NCBI GenBank assembly: GCA_026018925.1
Contig: JAKSZU010000003.1
Coordinates: forward strand, 3,857,867 to 3,921,866
Direction of reading: 5' to 3'
DNA: 64,000 nt
Source: Tupaia tana
Taxonomy: Eukaryota > Chordata > Mammalia > Scandentia > Tupaiidae
The notes beneath the pieces were generated by a model that did not search any database, was not told the origin of the DNA, and was given only the letters and a program-made list of their open reading frames with translations. Of the stretch, positions 46,140 to 56,835 are shown one piece after another. A program made the position numbers and the translations under genes. Each line of letters begins with the position of its first letter. Position 1 is the first letter of the stretch.

Positions 46140-46726
46140 AGGTTGAGTATCCCTTAACCAAATGTTTAGGACCAGAAGTATTTTGGATTTTATACTTTTT
46201 AAAACTTTGGAATAGTTGCATACAGATAATGAGATATCTTAGAGATGGGGCCTAAGCGTAAACATGAAATTCATTTATGCTTCATACACATCTTGTACAC
46301 ATAGACTAAGGTAATTTTATATTTTTTTAAAAATTTTTCCAGAGGGCAAGGGCACTCACTGGAAAGACACAGACAAAGAGAGAGAGAGAGAGAGAGAGAA
46401 AGAGGGAAAAAGTGAGAAAGCACCCTCCCTCCCATGGTCTCTCCTCCATCTCTCCTTCAGGATCTGGGCCATGTGTGCACATGTGCCCTGCTTGCTTTTC
46501 AAGCTGCCAGGCCTGGGCACAGTCAGCCACGTGGGATCCAGCTGCCCAAACCGCCCAAACCACCCCGCTATCAGCCAGCCCTGTGCGTTTTCTATTCAAG
46601 TATTTGACTGTAGCCCTTCACGTAGGGTCGGATGTGCATTTTCTTCATGAGCATCATGTGTACACTCAAAACTTTTGGGAGCATTTGATTTTCCAATTTT
46701 TGGATTAGTAATATTCGATCTATATA
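46140..46726 (+). repeat. Tigger-type DNA transposon split by a SINE
   Basis: The outer parts read 'gttgagtatcccttaaccaa', 'ataatgagatatcttagaga', 'cacatcttgtacacatagac' and, after the SINE, 'ttttgggagcatttgatttt'. This is the order of a common TcMar-Tigger-type element. It has no coding capacity here. Confidence 0.75.
46325..46585 (-). mobile_element. tRNA-derived SINE (CYN-like, class C)
   Basis: Antisense copy nested in the Tigger-type element: 'cagagggcaagggcactcac', 'ctctcctccatctctccttc', 'gtcagccacgtgggatccag'. Confidence 0.9.
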
Positions 46727-47099
46727 AAGAGAGTGAGGCAAGGTTGGGTGACTGATTTTTAATGCTAATCTCTTACTGGCAGAACAAAGCTTTCTAAATC
46801 TTGGTAATCTTTAAGAGTTGGAGTTTCAGATAAAGAAACATTTTCATAGAGGGGACTTTCAACCCTGCTGAGACTACACAATGTATTCATTTAAAAAGAA
46901 AATAAAAGAGAAAAAAGTAAGCCACTTGCATCAGAGTTTCACGCACAACTACCATCAAGGAACAGAAAGCATTCCCCAGCGTTAAGCTGTAGACCTGAAC
47001 TCTTGCAACCTATGGGATGTTCAGATCTGTTCAGAGATAATAACAAAGTTACTAGCCTCTAATATAACCAGGAAGCCTATACTTTTGCAGCTCCAGGAC

Positions 47100-47228
47100 C
47101 TCCTTATGTGAAATAATTACTATCAAATTTCTGATGTGGGAAACCTGTGGTGAGGCTCAAGAATTTGCACACCTAACAAGCTCCCAAGTGACAGTGACGC
47201 TGCTGGTCTGAGAACCACACTTCAAGAG
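47100..47228 (+). repeat. MER5A-like hAT fragment
   Basis: The text 'aacaagctcccaagtgacag' and 'gctggtctgagaaccacact' is the MER5A right end. A class B SINE lies immediately downstream. Confidence 0.75.
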
Positions 47229-47240
47229 CTCACCATCTAG

Positions 47241-47414
47241 GGGACCAGCAGGTGGTGTCGTGTTTAAGGCACTGGACACTCCCACTATGGCTGACCACAG
47301 TTTGAGTCCCGACCTGGTGGCTTGCTTTGTCATTTTCTCTCTCTCTCTTTGTCTCTCTCTCTCTGTCTTGTCAAATTAAAATAAATGAATGAATAATTAA
47401 AATTTTGAAAAAAG
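47241..47414 (+). mobile_element. tRNA-derived SINE (CYN-like, class B)
   Basis: It shows 'ggggaccagcaggtggtgtc', 'ctggtggcttgctttgtcat' and 'gtcaaattaaaataaatgaa'. TSD 'agagctcaccatctag' (47225-47240) and 'agagctcatgatctag' (47415-47430). Confidence 0.96.
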
Positions 47415-47486
47415 AGAGCTCATGATCTAGAGAAGAAACTTTTATCTATTGTGCTGAGGAGAAAGGAATGATGTGAGAGAAGGAAA

Positions 47487-47690
47487 GTTGGCATTTATTA
47501 GGCCCATGATATGCCAGGTAGTGCCCTTTGAAGTGCTTCTTTTAAAAGTCACAGCACATTCACCAGCATGTGGAATCAGCCCAAGTGTCCGTCAGATGAT
47601 GAGCTGTTCAGTAAAATATGGCAGACATATGCAATAAAGTGCTGCTCGACCTTTATCTAAAAAAAAGAAAAGGAAGGAAGAAAAGCAAAG
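47487..47690. repeat. MIR-like piece followed by an L1 3' end piece
   Basis: 47490-47560 ('ggcatttattaggcccatga') fits antisense MIR. From about 47575 'atcagcccaagtgtccgtca' to 'tatgcaataaagtgctg' fits the end of L1 ORF2 in plus orientation, followed by an A-rich run. Confidence 0.5.
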
Positions 47691-48756
47691 CCTTTGGAAA
47701 TAAGTTTTTTCCCGCCTCGTGCAATGGGGCTTCAGCATCAGATGTCTCAGTTCCTAGAGTGGCATCTTTCTCATTTCCCCCGAAGGCTTCTGATGAGTTG
47801 GCAGATAGATCATTACTTGACACAAAGGATGTCTCTCTCTCCAAATCCTCATCCCAGGGACATCCTCGACCTCATTTTCCAGGCCTTCCTCATCCTCCAT
47901 AGTGAGAAAATACTTTTATCCTTTTTTTAACTAGAGACCAGCAATCTGCAGAGGAAGTGGGTGCTGAGGATTTGAGTTTGAAATCACACTGTTCTTACGG
48001 AGCCTGACCCTCCGCGGGAAGTAAACTTGTCCATGCATGAACAGTCCATAAATGTCTCCCAAGCTGGCTTAAATCAGTTTTATTTAACTTGCTATAGGTC
48101 TTGAGAGACGAATGCCCTTCTCAGATCACTCTACGAGCCTTCAGTGCCTAGAAAATGCTAGCCTCCATGCCAGCCCTCCTCCCCACTAAAGAACAATAAC
48201 ATTTTTGCATGAGAAACGACCTGGGAGGCTTTGAGCTAGAGTGTCTCCTTATGCATTAGCTCTGGCTGTTGGTTTGTGTGGTTTAATTCTACATCTGCTG
48301 TTGAGGGTGAAAAAGAGCCCTTTCTCTGTTGCCATCAAGACCCAGGGGCTGTGGACGGCCATTAGGTGTCCACCGAGTCTCCTCTATTTATCCGCAAAAG
48401 TGTATGTTCATTTACTTCAAGATAGAGTCTATGGCTCTCATCACATTCTCAAAGGGGCCCTGTATTCAAAAGAGGCTACAAGCTATTGATTTAAATAATT
48501 TAAAATGGTCAGTTATTTATTTAACTTGTTAAGCCTTCTTTCTGGAATTGAAATAGCTCGCAACACTCCCTCTACCTCCTGAGGGGTCTAAATTGAGCTT
48601 TAGTAAGAAAGTCTTGCTTCCTCTTCCCCCTCTCTAAAAGACCTTGGACCTCTCTTACAGACATGGGTTTACTTTGTATCCTTCTTGCAGCAGTTTCTAA
48701 AGGGTCCTCACTTCTCTATTGCTTATTTATTTTGTATTTGTTTCTTTTCCAAAAAC
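47691..48756. other. Unassigned non-coding stretch
   Basis: No gene or repeat recognised. Confidence 0.45.
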
Positions 48757-48958
48757 ATTCATTTTTAATTTTTCCAATTTTATTTTAAATTCAACCATGT
48801 ACATCCCCAATTTGTAAAATGAATTTTCCACGCATAAAGACACTCCACACCAGTCCAGTTGAACATTATCGTACATATTATCATCAACGGGTAATCCTCC
48901 ATTTCTGTGTCCCTTAAATGTCTTGTCTCTCTATTTTTACTTTTTATTTCTCAACAAC
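48757..48958 (-). mobile_element. L1 3'UTR fragment
   Basis: 'ccagtccagttgaacattat', 'catattatcatcaacgggta' and 'ttaaatgtcttgtctctcta' match the 3' region of the L1 at 30.4 kb in the same orientation. It is 5'-truncated. Confidence 0.75.
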
Positions 48959-49210
48959 CAGTAGAACGAAAAGTCCCATCAGCCATATTCTGAGATCTTG
49001 GCGAGAGTGGTAGAGCTTCTCCTCCTGTAAGAGCAGAGCGTGACGCAGAGTGGGTCTCTCGACACAGAGGGAAACTCACCGTGTGCTGAGCCGAGCATGC
49101 CCTGTGAGGGTGTGATATGACCCTCTGCCCTGATGACATTTGCAATCTAGCCAACAGAACAAGACCAACTATTAGTCACCCACTTCTGTTGTTCTTTGTG
49201 TGGATGTCAC
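48959..49210. other. Unassigned stretch
   Basis: Nothing recognised. Confidence 0.4.
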
Positions 49211-49478
49211 AATATATATTTTAAAGCTTGTTTCTTTTATTTTCTATGAGAGAAAGAGAGAGAGAAGAGAGACAGAGAGAGAAAGCGCAAGTGACATGTA
49301 CTCCCAACAGGGTTTAATCAGAATCCACCTTCAGCTTCAGCCAGCCCAGGATCAAGAGCACACGACATGCCCCGCACGCTCAGGGAAGCCTCCAGACGCG
49401 AACTGGGACCTTCCCACGTGGATCAGCCTCACAGAGAGTTTTGTTTCTCCACACACTTGATACACATTTTAAAGATGC
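49211..49478 (-). repeat. Second SINE family copy
   Basis: 'attttctatgagagaaagag', 'cagcttcagccagcccagga', 'cgaactgggaccttcccacg' line up with the copies near 15.6 and 33.3 kb. 'attttaaag' at both ends may be a TSD. Confidence 0.6.
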
Positions 49479-50290
49479 TACAGAATGGCAAAATGTATTA
49501 ATGCCTGCATTAATTACAAAATGCTCTTGCAGGGAAAGGAGTGGTATTCAGATTGGTTGAATATTCAAGGGTCCACTTTTATTTATCATTTTTTCCTAAT
49601 GCAGCAAAGATAAATTAAAACAGTGTCTCTAGAACCTTCTCTCCAGGGCAGAAAGTTCTTAAGACAAGCAAGAGCCAGAAGCTAAGGGGACTGGAAGTCC
49701 TCCTACGGGCTTCCACCTATCGGCACTAGTAAAACCCACTTCAAGAACTGGAAGGTGGAATGAAATGACCTCTCAGGCTCCATCTAACCCGACACCATTG
49801 GTTAGCACTACGGGTGACGCATGACGAGCAGAGCAAGCAGACAGTCATCTAACAGATGAGTGCTGAGAAAAAAAAAAGACACCACCATCCACTCTCACAC
49901 CAAAAACTGTTTACTCCAGTCTGTCCAAAATCTTAGAGTTATCCATTCACTTGAAGCCTGTTAAAATATAAATGAGTTATTTGAGAAAGACAGATAATGC
50001 CTTATCTGACATTAATGTCTTAGTGAGAACTCACTCAACAATTTTGTCTCGTAAATTGAATACAGGATTGGAAATCTTGGAAAATGCTGTCAGACAGACA
50101 GTAAGACGGACCCAAATGGGAATTGAGTCTAGAGAAAAAGACACCAACCATGAAAAGGGAAGGAAGGGCTGACGGGCACAAACGCCTATAAATACTCTTC
50201 CCCCAGTTACAATTTTTCTTAGATCCTCACACCTAATCCTATGTTTCTAATGCATTTCACACTTAAGGTGTCCAACCATTAATACATCAT
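49479..50290. other. Unassigned stretch
   Basis: No gene or repeat recognised. Confidence 0.45.
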
Positions 50291-50537
50291 GGGCGACCAG
50301 CAGGTGCGTGGAGGTTAAGGTGGCTGGATCCCATAGACCCATTGTGTGGTTTGAGTCCTAGAATAGCGGCTTAGAAACGATGCCCTGCATGCATGCATGT
50401 GTGTCCAAAGTACCGAGAGGAGAATAAAGGAGAAGGGATTGTGGTGTGGCCATCACCAGGAAGGGGGATTTCTCACTCTCTCTCCAGCAAGCACACACAC
50501 CCTATAGTAAACAGAAATAAAAACAAACAAACAAAAA
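50291..50537 (+). mobile_element. tRNA-derived SINE (CYN-like, class C)
   Basis: It shows 'gaggttaaggtggctggatc', 'taaaggagaagggattgtgg', 'acaccctatagtaaacagaa' and an AAAC-rich tail. Confidence 0.92.
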
Positions 50538-51601
50538 TCAAGATACAATATAGATCTTCTAAATCTTCTGTGTTCATCCTATTAACCAAGTAGGTATTTC
50601 GGCAGTAACTGAATACTTGCCTATTGGGTTGAATACAAAAGCACACATAATGATGTCACAGAGTATCAAGTTTTAAAAAGCAAGTTGACTCATACAGAAG
50701 CAGTTGATATAAAACCATCTCAGATTCCTATGTGCCCACCACATTCCCCTGGCCCAACCGCTCCACCTGAATAAAGAGCCAGACTAGCTCAGGACTTCGT
50801 CTTTTCCCACAGTCGTTCTTCAGTCCTGAACTTTTAACATCCTGCTTATCGTTCCAGGATATCCTGGGAAAGTATGCCCAGAAAATTAGCTCTGCTGAGT
50901 AGCCAACGGGTTTTATCTCCCGACAAATCAGCAAATGAAAAACGATGAAATACACATAAGCATAACTTGTCCCTTATGTTTATGTTCTTTCCGACTAGAA
51001 AGGAAGGTTCTTCAGGCGTGCATTTAAAGGCCTGCCTCAGCAGGTGCGGTAACAGGGAGCTGATGCTGTTTCCATCCAGATGTTCCCATAAGGGAACCCT
51101 TGGCCACTTTGGTGCCGCGTCCCTGCGAGGGCGCTACTTGGGTTAAATTCTTCAAAGTCCCTACTTGTGGCAATCACCTGTACTTGGGAATTCTAGGCTA
51201 GGGCAGTGGAGACTTGCTGTTTTCATAGTTTTTATCAGTCTTCATCAGGTCCTCAAGAAAGGGGTTTTGCTCTGTACCCCTGTAGGAAATCTCTAATGAG
51301 ACGCACGCTCAGGAGCTTAGGGCGGAAACTGCCCCCTAGTCACCAAAGCAGCACCTGTTCCTCCCAGAACAGCCTCAGCTCTCCCAGAGAGAGGCGGGCT
51401 GGTCGTGCCAGGCTGGAAAAGAGCAGTGAGAGAGGCATTGATAGGGCGTGGGCACCAGGCAAAGAGGGAAAGATGGAGAACTGACTTCACGAAGCGCTCG
51501 CTGTGCCAGGTCTGCATCATCGACACTGCAGTCCACATCATGCTGGGCTATCTCCTAGTTCTCACAGGGTGGTGACCATCACTGCACTGATAAAGAATTA
51601 T
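50538..51601. other. Unassigned non-coding stretch
   Basis: No gene or repeat recognised. Confidence 0.45.
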
Positions 51602-51842
51602 AGGCTTGGGGCTGGCAGGTGGCACAGTGGTTAAGGTGGCTGGACTCCCACATGGCCGACCATGGTTTGAATCCCAATCCCAGCTGCTTGGGTCCATGTG
51701 CATGCGTGTCCAAACTCCCAGGAGGAGAAGGGATCACAGCATGGCCAGCCCCCCCGGGAGGTACCTTCTCGCTTCCTGTTTCTCTGTCTCCAACTGTCCA
51801 GCAAGCACATGTGCCCTATAGCAAAAGTATCTCAAAGGAAAA
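51602..51842 (+). mobile_element. tRNA-derived SINE (CYN-like, class C)
   Basis: It shows 'ggcacagtggttaaggtggc', 'aggaggagaagggatcacag' and 'tgtgccctatagcaaaagta'. 'aaagaattat' on both sides fits a TSD. Confidence 0.93.
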
Positions 51843-52187
51843 AAAGAATTATTCGCTCAGATATTTTAAGTAACTCTCAGAAGCCACATCGAAGCTTGTG
51901 AAGAGGCTGTGTTGGGGGACAGAGAGAATGGTTGTAAGCCCAGATTCTGCCCCTTTATAGCTCTGTCAGGTCCCGTTTCCAAGAAGGTGGTACTAGTGGC
52001 GCTGGAGCTCCGTCATTAGGAAGGCCAGAGGGGGAGACGGCTAGCGCAGCGACCCTGAGCCCGATGGCCTTAGACCAGGTAATTAGCTTCTGCACACCTT
52101 AGTTTTCTCAGCTGGTAGTTGGTTTAATAATGATATTGCTCTTCAAATGTAAACTTCACTGATTACAAGTCTCATTCATGCACTCAT
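51843..52187 (+). repeat. MIR-like patch in unassigned sequence
   Basis: 52060-52150 ('ccttagttttctcagctggt', 'ttaataatgatatt') fits a plus-strand MIR. The left part is uncertain. Confidence 0.45.
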
Positions 52188-52191
52188 GGAG

Positions 52192-52245
52192 AAGGAGGAG
52201 GAGGAGGAGGAGGAGGAGGAGGAGGAGGAGGAGGAGGAGGAGGAG
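52192..52245. repeat. (GGA)n microsatellite
   Basis: About 18 GGA units followed by AG-rich sequence. The proline ORF on the minus strand is an artefact. Confidence 0.97.
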
Positions 52246-52268
52246 AAGAGAAGAAGAAAAGAAGAAAA

Positions 52269-52530
52269 TGGGGCCAGCAGGTAGCATGGTTTAAGGCGGC
52301 TGGATCTCTGGTCCTAGTCCCAGACCCCCTGGCTTGAAAAACACACTGGGTACGTGTGTATGCATGCCCAAAATCCTGAGAGGAGAATGGAGGAGAAAGG
52401 ATTGTGGTGTGGCCATTCCCCACCAGGGGGTTGATTTCTCACTTTCCCTTTCTCTCTCTCTCTCTCTTTCTGACTCCATTGAGCTCATGTGCCCTATAGC
52501 AAACTATGAAAAAAAAAAGAAAGAAAAGAA
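52269..52530 (+). mobile_element. tRNA-derived SINE (CYN-like, class C)
   Basis: It shows 'ggggccagcaggtagcatgg', 'cttgaaaaacacactgggta', 'ggaggagaaaggattgtggt' and 'gtgccctatagcaaactatg'. The head carries a small deletion, and the B box ('ggtcctagtccc') is damaged. Confidence 0.93.
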
Positions 52531-53093
52531 AATTAAACTGTGGTATAATTCTATTTTAAGAGTTAGAAATCTAATTTTATAACTTTTAAAAAGTTCTTTC
52601 AAACTTAACCGAAAGTGGTATTTATTATACATCACCGCTGTGCCTCGATAGAAAGGGAAATCTAAGTGAAATGAATTGGTTAGGATATTTCTGAAACTTT
52701 GTCACCGCAAAGTCTGGCTCTCCTGACTCTTATCAGCCTTGCTGCTCTCTCTGCATCTGAGAGCGTCGGCAATGCCACCTGTCAGGAAGCAGCGCCCTCT
52801 CAGTCCCGCCCTGCAGGGTCCACTCCCTGGCTCCGTGTGCTGACATCAGGCTGTGACTGCCACCAGCCAATGGCAGCCACAACACACACATTTCCAACTG
52901 CCACCAGCCAACAACAGTCACAACATGCACATTTCAGAGATGTTGAAAGAGAAAAAAAACATGCTTCTTATAGTTAATGAAAACTATAATATCTATCTCA
53001 CAGGCATATTATGAGAATTAAATATGATGAAGAGGCATAATGCAATAATATTAAATATCCCAAAAGTGCTAGAAATTATAAGTGGTCTTCAAA
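52531..53093. other. Unassigned stretch with an imperfect tandem duplication
   Basis: Near 52855-52930 a unit of about 40 bp ('ctgccaccagccaa' ... 'cacattt') occurs twice with mismatches. No gene recognised. Confidence 0.5.
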
Positions 53094-53195
53094 AATTTCA
53101 TGGAAATGCATATGGAAAGCCTATGCATGGAGTTTAAAAACCGTTTGCACGAAAATAAACTTGTACTTTAATTTTCCATCATGTCTCGAAGGCCC
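53094..53195. mobile_element. Mariner-type MITE
   Basis: The left end 'ggtcttcaaaaatttcatgg' and right end 'ccatcatgtctcgaaggccc' are imperfect inverted repeats. The middle contains 'tatgcatggagtttaaaa', shared with the fragment at 16697-16792. Confidence 0.75.
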
Positions 53196-53427
53196 TTCAA
53201 TATGTAGCAAGAGTCTGCAGACTTTCGTAGCAACACTTTTGTGATGTGAACTTTCCTACTCATTTTTTTTCTACAAAGGAGTTGATAAGGATTACTTTAA
53301 CCAGATGCCACCAATGTGAAGAGGATGGGTGCGCACGAACACAGAATGTGATTCTCCTAGACTGGCATTTCTGCTTTGCACTCTACAACAAAAAGTAGAG
53401 GTCAGATTATTCATGTGAATAAAATAC
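53196..53427. other. Unassigned stretch
   Basis: Nothing recognised. Confidence 0.4.
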
Positions 53428-53712
53428 TGTCGGCGTCACTTCTGCAGAGACGACACGACACCCGGTTCTTCCTCACGCAGTCTTTATTCACAGGTTTCCT
53501 TTTTCTTTCTTCTTTCTCCTTCTTCCCCTACTTCCCTTTTCCCCCGTATATATAGGATCCTCCCGGCGGCCCCACCCGCAAGTCCCTTTGCCTGTACGTG
53601 GCAAGTCCTGATTGGCTGTCTCTAAAACATGTCCATAGAAGGAGTTGTTTGTAGTACTGGAGACACGCCTCCCTATGCAGCCAGCGGTGCCATCTTGGCT
53701 CGGCGGCCAACA
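53428..53712 (-). mobile_element. Solo LTR of an endogenous retrovirus (class II-like)
   Basis: On the minus strand it starts TGTTGGCC and ends GCCGACA. It is flanked by a perfect 6-bp TSD 'aaatac' (53422-53427 and 53713-53718). A TATA-like box lies at 53547-53554 and the poly(A) signal AATAAA at 53483-53488, both in sense order. The 6-bp TSD and short 285-bp length fit an ERV2/ERVK-type element. The intact TSD and promoter motifs indicate a fairly recent insertion. No internal viral genes are present. Confidence 0.9.
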
Positions 53713-54184
53713 AAATACCCCTTTGGTATAAAATATAGTATTTTAATGGGAGCCTTTAGGAAAGACATGCCTTCATTCAAAACCATAGCATATTAATTAC
53801 AGTGACAGACCGGTCAGAAAGGTATGCTACATAGGGAAATGAGATTTATCATATTATTATTCCCAACCAATAAGAGGATTACGCTGGCCATGCAAGAATT
53901 ACACTCTACTCATTGCCCATGACTTGTCACCCTTCCCTGTTACCCTAGGGCCAGTATGGGTCACACGACTTGCTTCTGCCTATGAAATAGACCAGGTGTG
54001 ATGGACATCTGTCCAAGCAGAAGCTTTCAAAGTCACTGTGTGGGTTGGAGCTGAGGCTTATTCTAATTTTTTTTTTTTTTTTCTGAGAAGAGCTATGTAC
54101 ACACCGAGATACAACAAGTTCAAAGTTCTCAAGAAGATTTAAACCAAGTAAGTCCTCTCTGAGAATGTTGTAATTCAATTGTAA
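53713..54184. other. Unassigned stretch, partly old-repeat-like
   Basis: 'cagtatgggtcacacgactt' followed by 'ccaagcagaagctttcaaag' resembles an old interspersed repeat that I cannot name. Confidence 0.35.
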
Positions 54185-54965
54185 AAGTCAATGACAGAGC
54201 TTTAGAAATAGCAAGAGAAAAGTGTCGTGCCATAGATACGGAAATTCCTATCAGGCATACTAACTTTTTTCAGCAAAAACTCTGTATGCCAGGAGAGAAT
54301 AGGATAACATAGTCAAAGCAATAAATAAATAAATAAATAAATAAACAAACCAAAAACCCTACTGGCTAAGAATACTGTACCCAGCAAAGCTGTTCTTCAG
54401 AATTGACAGCAAAATGGTCTTTCCCAGGTAAGCAAAAGCTGAGAGAATTCACCAACACTAGATTAGCCTTATAAGAAATGCCTAAGAGAGTCCTACTTCT
54501 GCAAGCAAAAGGACAATAACTACTACCATGAAAACACATGAGTCTATAAAACTCACAGGTAGAGCAGATGCATAAATAAGAAAAAGAAACAAATCAAATA
54601 TATCACTATAGAAAACCACCAAATCACAAAGGTAAACAATAAGAGAGGAAGAAAAAAACACAAGATATAAAACAACCAGAAAACTATTTACAAGGTAACA
54701 GGAGTAACTCCTCATTTAACAATAATAACCTTGATGTAAATGGATTAAATTCCAAATTAAAATAAATAGATTGGCTGAACAAATAAAAATATTAGACCCA
54801 ATTAGACGCGGCCTACACAAAACTCACTTTCCCTGTAAATTCCTATGTAGACTGAGAGTGAGGGGGGTGGAAAAGGTTATTTCATGAAAATGGAAACCAG
54901 AAGTGGGCAGGAGTTGCTATACTTAGCATCACATATAAGACTTTAAGTCAAAAATTGTAAAAAGA
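54185..54965 (+). repeat. Old L1 (L1M) fragment, ORF1-ORF2 region
   Basis: 'tacccagcaaagctgttctt', 'gtaagcaaaagctgagagaa', 'gtaaatggattaaattccaa' and 'agtgggcaggagttgctata' follow old L1 order into the start of ORF2. Stops are frequent. Confidence 0.75.
54321..54345. repeat. (AAAT)n microsatellite
   Basis: About six AAAT units inside the old L1 fragment. Confidence 0.9.
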
Positions 54966-55421
54966 CAGTCTGCTATTGTGTTGAAAACAGAAATTCCTGA
55001 AACTGGGTGACTTAAAAAAAGAACAGACATTTGGCTGGTGATTCTGGTGACTGGGAAGACCAAAGGCATGGAACTGACATCTGATGGCCTCTGACTACAC
55101 CTTGCCAGGGTCAGCAGAAGTAGGATGTCCGTAGTTGTATGGTGGAGAGAGACAGAGGGAGAGACAAGACAGGAGGGTGCCAGTTTCCTTTAATAAACAC
55201 CCATTCTTGTAGGAACTAAGCCTTACTCATGGGAGTAAGCATTAATCCACTGAGACAGCATTAATCCATTCACGAGGGTGATGCCTCCATAATCCAGACA
55301 CCACCCACCAGGCCTCACCTCTTGAAGGTCTCACCCACCATCTCCCAGTGACATTCCACTGAGGACCAAATTCCAAAACATTAATCTTTGGAAGGAAGAA
55401 AACAGTATTCAAACCATCGCA
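54966..55421 (-). repeat. MST-type MaLR LTR, antisense
   Basis: 'gaaattcctgaaactgggtg', 'cattaatccattcacgaggg', 'cctcacctcttgaaggtctc' and 'gtattcaaaccatcgca' match an antisense MST LTR. Confidence 0.75.
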
Positions 55422-55463
55422 TATATATTCTGTTGGTGAGGATATAAATTTCTACAGCTATAG

Positions 55464-55731
55464 GCCAGCAGGAGGAGTAATGGTTTCATTGCTAGACTCC
55501 CACATAGGAGACCGCGGTTTGACTCCTGGACCCGATGACTTAAAACTCATGCCAAACACATGTGTGTGCATACCCAAGATCCCAAGAGAAGAAGGGAGGA
55601 GAAGGAATTGCAGCATGGCCAGGTCCCCTGGCGGGGGGGGGGGGGGGGGGGGGTGTGTGATTTCTCACTTTTATATCTCTGTCTCTCTGGTTGTGCATGT
55701 GCACTATAGCAAAATTCTCTAAGAAAAAAAT
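55464..55731 (+). mobile_element. tRNA-derived SINE (CYN-like, class A)
   Basis: It shows 'gagtaatggtttcattgcta', 'gaccgcggtttgactcctgg', 'ggaggagaaggaattgcagc' and 'gtgcactatagcaaaattct'. It contains the 21-base G run listed separately. Confidence 0.93.
55633..55653 (+). repeat. 21-base G run inside a SINE
   Basis: It replaces the 'ccccctggggggtgat' core of the SINE, so it arose by slippage of the G6 run. It could form a G-quadruplex in principle. Confidence 0.97.
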
Positions 55732-56184
55732 TACTACAGTCATTATGGAGAACGATATAGAGGTTCTTCAAAAAACTAAAATTAGAACTATCCTGCGATC
55801 CATCAATTCTACTACTGGGTAGGAAGAGTAAGTTCTAGCGTTCTTTAGAGTGACAATAGTTAACAATAGTGTTTGCACGTTTCAAAATGGCTACAAGAGA
55901 GGATTTTGAACATTCCCACTACAAAGTAATGATAAGTGTTGGAGGTGATGGATACGCCAATCACCCCTATTTGATCATTATACATCACATTTACGTATCT
56001 GAAAATTACACTGTACTCAGTAAATATGTTTAATTTTATATGTCAATTAGAAATTATAAAAATGAAGTGAAAATTAGCATATACATATTTGCAGACACAA
56101 TGCGCAATTGTTTATTGTTCCCATAGATAATTTCAATGTATGTAATTTAAATATTAATCATAAAGACAATATGTCTAACATTGC

Positions 56185-56835
56185 TGCTATGGCTTGAATC
56201 CCCCAAAACTTGCATATCTAAAATTAATCTCCAGGATCAGCAGATGGCATATTGGTTATGTCACTGGACTCCCAAGTAGTCAACCGTGGTTCAAGTCCTG
56301 GACCCAGAGGCATGAAACTTATGTTGAACACATGTGCGTGTGCCCAAATCCCAACAGAAGAATGGAGGAAAAGGGACTGCAGTGTGACTACCCCCCTGGG
56401 AACTGATTTCTCGTTTTCTGTCTCTCTGTCACTGTCATTCTGATGAGCGCACACACCCAATAGCAAAAGTCTCTCTTAAAAAGTTTTTAAAAATAAAGAT
56501 AAAATATAAATTTTAATCTCCAATGCAAGGGGTTGGGAGGTGAGACTGAATAAGGTGATTGGGTCGTGTGGGTGAAGTCCACATGAATAGACTGATGTTG
56601 TGGGAATGGGGCAGTTATGGAGAGGGTGAACCCTCAAAGTGAACCCAGCCCCTGGTGTCTTCTCTTTCACCCACACTGCTTGGCCTTCTGCTCTTCCAAC
56701 CTGAGACAATACAGCATGCATTGGATTTCCCCCTCTTTGACTTCCCAGCCTCCAGAACCACGAGCTGAATAAACTTCTTTATCATTTGGCCATGCTGTGA
56801 TAGTCTGTCCTGGCAACAGAAAATGGATCTAGGCA
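56185..56835 (+). repeat. MST-type MaLR LTR with nested SINE
   Basis: 'tgctatggcttgaatccccc', 'aaggtgattgggtcgtgtgg', 'gacttcccagcctccagaac', 'gagctgaataaacttcttta' and 'ctggcaacagaaaatggatc' give a near-complete MST LTR in sense order with its poly(A) signal. Confidence 0.85.
56233..56512 (+). mobile_element. tRNA-derived SINE (CYN-like, class A) nested in MST
   Basis: It shows 'atattggttatgtcactgga', B box 'ggttcaagtcc', 'ggaggaaaagggactgcagt' and 'cacacccaatagcaaaagtc'. TSD 'ttaatctcc' (56224-56232 and 56513-56521). Confidence 0.94.

Larger units (their letters stand above)
55430..56062 (+). mobile_element. L1 3' end with nested SINE
   Basis: Left part 'ctgttggtgaggatataaat', then after the SINE 'tcattatggagaacgatata', then a 3'UTR with 'gtgacaatagttaacaatag' and 'gatggatacgccaatcaccc'. 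This order fits an L1MA/L1PB-like element with an internal deletion. Confidence 0.8.
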
